A stretch of 64,000 bases of DNA from Apoderus coryli (taxonomy: Eukaryota > Arthropoda > Insecta > Coleoptera > Attelabidae), in NCBI GenBank assembly GCA_911728435.2, contig OU452198.1, positions 16,278,001 through 16,342,000 on the forward strand, written 5' to 3'. The translations under genes and the position numbers were made by a program. Below the pieces are notes generated by a model. That model worked only from the letters and a program-made list of their open reading frames with translations, was not told the origin of the DNA and made no database searches. Each line of letters starts with the position of its first letter. Position 1 is the first letter of the stretch. Positions 51,301 to 60,300 of the stretch are shown here, piece after piece.

Positions 51301-54300
51301 GCAAAAGTTGTGTCGCCCTTATGCATGACCTGTCGAAGGCCTTTGACTGCGTTGACCCAGATATACTGATATCTAAACTGGAACATTATGGGTTTTCGGG
51401 TTCCAGTTTGGATCTTTTGGCTTCATATCTCACTGATCGTGTACAATATGTGGAGCACGCTCATAGGCGATCGACCTTGCTACCAAATAAGTTTGGTGTC
51501 CCTCAAGGATCGGTTTTGGGGCCTCTGCTCTTTATAATATTCGTCAATGATCTTCCATTGTGTGACCCCGATGTTGACTTTATACAGTTTGCCGACGATA
51601 CGACTGCAGTGAGAACGGACAATAACATAGTTCGACTAATTAGTGCTATTGATGATACGAGTGCGAGGGCCTCCGACTGGTTTGTGGCGAATGGTCTTAG
51701 CCTTAATCAGTCTAAAACTGAATCAATTGTTTTTTTATTGAGCACTAACTATGATTTCGGTGAGGATCGTTCGGTAAAGTTCCTGGGCGTTCATCTCGAT
51801 CGGAGGCTGACTTGGAATTCTCATGTGGATTGTGTCTCGAGCAAGATATCGTCAAACACGTATGTGGTGCGAGGTTTGTCGCGTAATGTTTCCAGGACTG
51901 TGTTGTTGATGACATTTCATGCCCTAATACAGAGCCATAGAGTTTTTGCTCTCCAGCGCCGAGCGTTGAGAGTAGTTGCTGGGTTGGCGTATCGTGCCGA
52001 TTGTCGAAGCGCATATCGGGATCTTAAGGTTTTGACGCACCCCTGTCTCTATATTTTTGAGTGTCTGAAGTTTGTTAAACGGAACATTGAACTGTACACG
52101 CCTCACTCGGCGGTTCACCGATATCCGACGAGACATAATGATGATCTCCTGTTGGACAGGCTACGAATTGACAAGGCAAGATTTGCCCTTAATTATCATG
52201 CTCCTAAACTATTTAATGCGTTGCCTAGGCATGTGAGAGAGCTCCCGCTTAGCACATTTGTGACTAGGATTAAGAATTTTCTGATCCATAACGCATTTTA
52301 CTCTACGGACGAATTTGATAACTGTGACTTTTCGTATAATCGTTTTAATTGAGTTTTGTATTAATTCATTTATATATGTAAATTTATGTTGTGTTGTTGC
52401 ATTAATGATAATAATAATAATAAGTAGTTTACTTGCATTATTTGCATTACCAATGACATAATCTGTGTAATGAGATTTTTGACTTTATGTACTTGTATTT
52501 GCATATGTGTATTTTTATTTTAGTTGTGTTTCTGTTTTTATTTATATTCCAATTGTTGTCTGTATTAATCTACATGTTGTGTATATATATTTATTTACTT
52601 AATAATTGACGAGTGTAAACATTTATTATGTATTAACGCGAAATGAATAAATAAATAAATATACTTTACATACGACCTACTTATTCACACAACATCATTT
52701 AGTTCTAGTTTTCCATCTGAACTGGTAACAATATCAATAATTTAATAATTTAAGAACGTGATAACATCAACGAGAAGGTATTTATTGTAATAATTCTACA
52801 GTATGATTATTTAAATTTACAAATGTTATTTTTTATTATATTATTTATTCGTATTATAATAATTATTTATAGTTACAGAACAATTATTGAAGACGTATAT
52901 CGTTTGTTTTGCTTGTTGAAGCATAAGAAAGATTTACATTATTAGTTGCCTCAATGAAATTTTCATTAATACTATTAGTACTACTACTAGTACTTGCTAT
53001 TGCAGATGATATTTTAGACGAATTGTTAGTTTGATTATTTAGGGAATTATCCACATACCCTTCAGCTACGGCTGATGACTGCCATCCGCCGTGCCTTTTT
53101 AAATCTAATAAGTCACAACCCGCGTCAACAAGAATAGTCGCGGACGAGCGTCATAAACAGTGTCCTGTATAAGTCGCTGCTTCTGGTACATTTTCCGTTT
53201 ATATAGTTTAGAAAAAAAGGTAAATTTAATACTATATTCATTATCACTGTTTATGTGTTTTGAAATTAGCGAAATACTTAATTATAATTATTATTAATTA
53301 TAAATACCAAAACTGTCAATTTGGTGTTTGTATTTTCGTTCGTATGGTGATTTTTCATGCACGCCGCTACTTTTGTCATTACCAGGAAATTTTATCCGTG
53401 CGTAAAAATATTTCCCACTAGTTGCCTAGCAACTAATGGGAAATATTATTACGCACGGGTAAATGAAAAACAGCATTACAATGTACTACATTTTCAAATC
53501 ATGATTGAACATATAATAAAGGCATTTAAAGACAGTCGTAGAAAAAAGCTATTTGTCAACCATTAGTTTAAGTATTGACAGATATACTTGCAGTTTGTTT
53601 AAAAGTAGTGACGGTTGCGAATTTTTGATAATAGTTTTTCCTACAAATTTGCGTATAGTTTTTTAATGATTGAAGATAGCAAATTTTTTTCTCTACAAAA
53701 GTTGCGTAGAAAAAATTAGCTCTTTTAAACTATGTCAAAATATACGTATGTTTCTGGAAAAAAATAGTTCAAAAATAGTTAGTTTCCAAATTTTTAAATG
53801 TGGGATAAAATGGAGCTTTCTTATTCCTATTTAAGAACCTAATTCAGAATATTTCTATCGTTTTTCATTTTCTCATAACAGAGCTGGAACATCGAGTTTT
53901 GCTCACCCTGTACAGGTTCAATTTATTGAGTGTTTAACAGGGATTATATTTGGGCTATAAGAAAGACAAGAAAATCGGGAATAATTATATTGCTTTTATA
54001 CTTTGTTTGATTTAGTTGTAATACATTTTTTGTGTGTTCATTTCATTTTTGTTCACATTATATATTTTTTGTTTTCTTTAAGTAATTTAAGTATTCAATG
54101 ATAAAAGTTTAACAGGAAAAAATAAACAAGGAAACCCGCGCACTAGTCATCCGACTTCAGTGGGTACTCCCTCTGATTTATTCCAGGAGAAACCTTCATG
54201 TTCTATTTAATCTATGAATATTTATAATTTGGGAATAAATAAATAAATAATTTATTTTATTTACGTACAATTCAGGTTTCAAAACCATGTTTCACCAGTT

Positions 54301-57300
54301 GTTAGAAATGGCTATTTAAAAATACTATAAGTACCCTAATATCATCCTTATAAATTTAAAAATAAGGAAAATAATGTGTAAATCTCTAGTATTGTCCATA
54401 CTAAATTACGCCCACGTGTCCTATTTCTCATGAATGTTGTAAAAAAACCGTCTGCAAGTAATGCAAAATAGATTTGTTTTTCGTCTCAAGAATTACACCG
54501 TGTTTCTTCCGCGATTAGCGAGCTGAAATTGGCGCGTGGCGATTTAAATGTAAAATTGTACTCGGTTTTTGTTTTTCATCTTTTACGTTCTTTTGATTCT
54601 CCTTATGTTCGAGATAAGTAACAATTTAGACAAAGAATTTGATTATGTAAAATATGTTGTTTTTCATGGTATCAATAACTGGTTTTTTAGAATATATATT
54701 ATTTAAATAAAAGAATCTTGATATTACATAGTTGTTTTAGTGTATATGTTAAAAAACTAGAAATTACCTATTTACATACAATATGGTATCAAGTTTCGAC
54801 CAATTACCTCCACTATTGTAAATTTTAACAAAATATACGATAAAAAAAGTTTGATGTACCAATGTATTTTTGTCAGGATATTTCTGGGTACTATGTATTA
54901 TTTCATAAATAGCCATGCACATAAACAAGTATAAACAGGAATTATATGTTTTAAAAATAATTTTCTTTAACTACAAATTATTATGAAAAATATGATTTAG
55001 TAAATTCTCCGTCACTAGCAAAAAATATGATATTATAATGATATTAAAAAATTTTCGAGTACCTAGTTTCTATAAGTTTATGCTTACCAGTCTTTTCGAT
55101 ATAGTAATATGTCGCCCAACCAAAATAAAGTGAAATCGCTAAAAATGTTGATATTTTGTAGCAATTTTTAACCAAAATATTAACCAGACTTTTCTTCGTG
55201 TTGTTATGATCAGCACCTGGACCAACCTCATAATCATTTTTGCCATTTTCTAAACCATTTTCCTATAAAACAAATATACCAATGCTAATTTTTGACCTTT
55301 GTTACAATAAATAGTACAAAAAATATAATTTAAAATATTATTAGAATATCGACTGTTTACTGCCAATTTTTACGAAAATTAGATTTTTGCTTCTCCTAAT
55401 TAAAAATATTTGTAAATTACCGCCAAATTTCAAATGGAAAAATCAGCCATCTGTGGGGTCAAAATATTGCATGTAGAAAAATCCCTGTGTACATTTTGAC
55501 ATTTCCTTGTGTACGAAAAAATGTGTACAATATACCGGGTGTCCCACCGAGAAGGGATTCGATCGATTATGGAGAAACTACACGGTAGAACAATCTGAAA
55601 CTGTGGTGTAGTACTTAGGTCAACGGGACCGGTTATACCGGAAATGGGTGTCAACTTCCTTATTTCAAATACGACCCTATATAAATTATATTTTTTTTGG
55701 ATTCTCCTTGTAATTCTAAACATATTTCATGCATACTATGTTGTAGCTATCGCCAGCCGTTTTCGAAATATTTGAAATTTGATGTCAAAAATGACGTTTT
55801 CAGAATAAAGAATAATAAAAATAAACTGTTGCCCTCGAGGCACGAATAGCTCTCCATATTTAAGTGTAAAAGTAATAATTTTATGACCTTTTTGTCATTT
55901 ATCTAATTTTAATAAATTTTTGTTTTGTTTTAGACATCAGCTATTTTTTTGAAGTATCGGGTTTTGTTCATTTTTCTTCTCTTTGGAGGCACTATTTATA
56001 CGTACATATTTTATATTTCAGATCTAGGCCAAGTTCTTGGACGCAAAATAATTGATTTTTTTAGTTTTATTATAAAATTTATTTTGCCCCCTTTTCTACT
56101 ATTTACGAACCCCTATGTAAACAAAATTGTTATGCTGTAGGTTATCTTATATCAAAGCTATATATAAGTAGCCAATTTTTCTGTTATATTTGGAAAAACA
56201 TTTTTTTTTCGTTTTTGACCCTTTTTCGAACGCCTGTGTGTACCAGTTCATTTATATAACATTTTTTAGGTTATATTCTATCACAACTACGAAAAATTAT
56301 TCCGTATTCCGAATAAGTTTAGGAAGTATATATGTTTTTATTTTGACCCCTTTTACACTATTTACGAACGCCTATGAAAACAAGTTATTTGTAATACATT
56401 TTTTAGGTTATATTCTATCAAAGCTACAAATAACTAGTCAATATTTCTGCTATGTTTAAGAAATACGTTTTTTCTAACCTTTTTACCCCATTTTGCACTT
56501 TTTTCGCATGTCAATGTGGTATAATTGTTTAGGTTAAATATTTTAGGTTATATTTAATTAAACGCACAAAAAATTATTCAATATTTCGGACAAGTTTAAG
56601 AACTATGATTTTTTAAATTTTTGACCCCTCTTTTAAACCCGTTGCCTACGCTCAATGTTAATCACCACCTATAAATATCCTGTGGTATTTTCGTACCAAA
56701 TGTGGTTAAAATCCGTTAAAAAGTGGTTTTTGAGTTATCACGGATACAATTTTTTTCTGACCCTTTTATGGAATTTTCACGGACGCCTATGGTACATTAA
56801 TTTTTGTCGTGTATTTTTAACACCAATTCAACTAGTTAATTATAAAAAAAATTTACATTTAATTTTTTTTTTATTTTACCCCTTTTTCTACTATTTACGA
56901 ACGCCTATGTAAATGAAAATTTTATGCTGCATTTTCTAGGTTATCTTATATCAAAGCTAGATATCATTAGCCAATTTTTCTGGTATATTTGGAAAACATT
57001 TTTTTTTCGTTTTTGACCCTTTTTTTAGACTATTTTCGAACCCCTGTGTGAACCAATTCTTTTATGTAATATTTTTTCGGTTATATCCTATCACAACTAT
57101 GAAGAATTATTCAATATTTCGGATAAGTTTAAGAACTATGGTTTTTTAAATTTTTTAACCCTCTTTTAAACCCCTTGCGTACGCTCAATGTTAATCACCA
57201 CCTCTAAATATCCTATAGTATTTTCGTACCAAATGTGGTTAAAATCCGTTAAGTGGTTTTTTAGTTATCACGGATACAATTTTTTTCTAACCCTTTTATA

Positions 57301-60300
57301 GAATTTTCACGGACGCCTATGGTACATTAATTTTTTTCGTGTATTTTTAACACCAATTCAAGTAGTTAAATATAAAATTTTTTACATTTTATTTTTTTTT
57401 TATTTTACCCCTTTTTCTAATATTTACGAACGCCTATGTAAATAAAAATTTTATGCTACAATTTTTAGGTTATCTTATATCAAAGCTATATATAATTAGC
57501 CAATTTTTCAGGTATATTTGGAAAACATTTTTTTTTCGTTTTTGACCCTTTTTTTAGACCATTTTCGAACGCCTGTGTGAACCAATTCTTTTATGTAACA
57601 TTTTTTAGGTTATATTCTATCACAACTATAAAAAATTATTCCATATTTCGAATAAGTTTAGGAAATATATATTTTTTATATTTTGACCCCTTTTCCACTA
57701 TTTACGAACGCCTATGAAAGTAAGTTATTTATGACACATTTTATAGGTTATATTCTATTAAAGCTATAAATAATTAGTTAATATTTCTGCTATGTTTAAG
57801 AAGTACTTTTTTTTTAAATATTTTTTACCCCATTTTACACTATTTTCGAACGCCAATATGGTCTAATATTTTATGTTAAATATTTTAGGTTATATTCAAT
57901 TAAATGCGTAAAAAATTATGCAGTATTTCGGATAAGTTTAAGAACTATGATTTTTTTTAATTTTTGAACCCTCTTTTAAACTCCTTGCCTACGCTCAATG
58001 TTTGCCAAAATCTAATCAGCTCCTTGCCATGTCCAATAGTATTTTTGTACCAAATTTGGTTAAAATCTGTTAAGCGGTTTTTGCGTTTTCGTCCATATAG
58101 ACAGACAGACAGACAGACATTTTTTTAAAACTACTTATTTATGTATAAAATGACCAAAAACAAGAATTTCCGGTGAAATTAAAAAAAAAATTTTTTTCAT
58201 GAAACTAATAGTCTCCATATATACATATATGGAGAGCTACAAATTTATTATATGGAAGCTTTAATAATATAATTATTTGTTAGAATATCCTAGAAGATAT
58301 AGACCTAGTTTAGCCGCCTACATATATTTTTTTATTAAATATTAATACAGGGTATTTGAAAAAAGGGTTAAAAATTAAATTGAAAAAAGTGTCATAATTC
58401 AACATTTTTAAATGGCAATTTTATATATTTTTTATTTTTTTGCATCAACAATAAGGGCAATTTTATAAAAGGATGTCTATCCCAAAAACTGATAGTTTTC
58501 AAAATATTGGCAATTTTACATTTTTCTATTACAATATAGTGATATGAATTTGAAATTTAATTGATTTTAGTTGGCCATGATAGCTTTAGATAGCAAATAA
58601 ATATGACACTTGACAAAAATAATCAACAATTATGACAAATTGTAGTAGTAATAATCATGGCGAATACTATCTAAATTTGTCTATTATTTATGGATAATGT
58701 GACAGAGTGATAACAAGAACGTGTGATAACATTTGCTACCAAATACCCAGAAAAACATAAACCATCACCAAAAGTTGTTAAACTAATGTTTGGAAAATAA
58801 TATACTAAAGGACGTAATAGACAGCTTCCAAATGAATTCACTTATAAATGAGCCGACTAGAATTGCTAATCTAGATAGGCTGATAGTTAAAAGCGCAATT
58901 GATTATGTAATAACGAACGATATGAACGTGAAGTGTTTGGTGCACGAGCCTGCCCTGTCTGATCATACTGCACAGACTATTAAATGTTTTAAGGCAGAAC
59001 CAAAGATGATTCGATCCTACGACGGACTGTTGAGCGACGAATTGTGGACGAATCAGCAATACGCGTATTTAAGGATATGTTCCAGAATATGCATGAGCTC
59101 TTGGAAAATTATGAGGGAAATAATACTGATGACTATTTTGAGTGTTTTTGGCAGAATCTACACCATATTTTCGAGGTGTCATTTCCTAAAGTTAAACATA
59201 GTGCCAATGCTAATAAAAGCAGAAGAAAAAAAAGCAGATTCTCTGATGATCTTCTAAAGCAACGGGAGAATCTTCTGGAACTCCATAATATATCCAAGGT
59301 AACTAATGACCCATTAATAAGAGAACATTACAAAATTTTAAAAAAACAGTACAATAATGACATCAAGCGTATTATGAATGATAATGAGAGAGCAACCGAC
59401 ACAGCATCTATATGGTCTCTTGTAAATGAACATTTAAATAGAACAAGGAAAAAACATAATATAGTTCTGAATATGGATGGTATAAGTATATCAGATCCTA
59501 ATGCTTTATCCTCTGTGTTTGGTGAGTATTATTCCACCAACGGACATAAAAAGATACAATCACACTTTGGGGTGGTGTCAGACGACTGCACGGTTTGTCC
59601 CAATACCGATAAAAGTATGTATTTTTTTCCGGTAACTTGTAGTGAGATTGAAACAGTTATTGCAAATTTACCAAACAAAAAATCGGTGGGTATAGACGAA
59701 TTGTCTGTGAGAATTGTGAAGGCATGCTCTGATGAATTTGCGCAAAATTTAACTCTTATTTAAATAGATCTCTTAGCACTGGCGTCTTTCCCGCAAGACT
59801 TAAAACTTCATTGATTATACCCATATATAAGAAAAATGATATACATGATATAAAAAACTATAGACCTATATCATTGTTGAGTGTGCTTTCTAAAATTATC
59901 GAGAAAGTCGTATCTGACCGTATTACAAGTTTCCTAAATAAGAATGGTTTATTTTCAAGGGAACAGCACGGGTTTAGGGCACGTCATTCCACAGAAACAG
60001 CAGTGGCTGACTTCATACAGTATGTGTATGACTGCTTGGATGCAAATCGGTATGTGTTGGGAATACTATTTGACCCCACAAGTGCATTCGATACCACAGA
60101 TATTTCATTTGTTGGTCGAAAATTGTCAAATCTCGGTATAAGGGGTAACATAAACGACTGGATTATTTCTTACCTAAGTGACAGACAATTAATTGTTAAC
60201 TCTTTTTCTAGAAAATATAACATTGACATAGGTACCCCTCAGGGAAGTGTCCTCGGACCCCTTATATTTTTGCTATATGTGAATGAACTACCGAATGAGA

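Larger units (their letters stand above)
50119..53910. mobile_element. Second copy of the CAGGGTGAGC-type mariner-like element, holding nested insertions
   Basis: CAGGGTCAGCAAAACTCGA at the left and its near-inverse at 53910 are flanked by TA (50117-18, 53911-12). The left arm runs to about 50600, and the right arm from about 53545 mirrors it. A - strand transposase scrap is at 50680-50860. Between lie a Jockey/CR1-type RT (51135-52670), a tyrosine-recombinase remnant (52885-53192) and a long palindrome (53398-53457). Its left arm shows the uninterrupted form of the site used by the foldback element at 16591. Confidence 0.8.

Noticed and set aside
55949..56912. Several 60-90-aa hydrophobic ORFs
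   Set aside because: They are translations of the degenerate T-rich subrepeats; Phe/Leu/Tyr-rich composition follows from base content.
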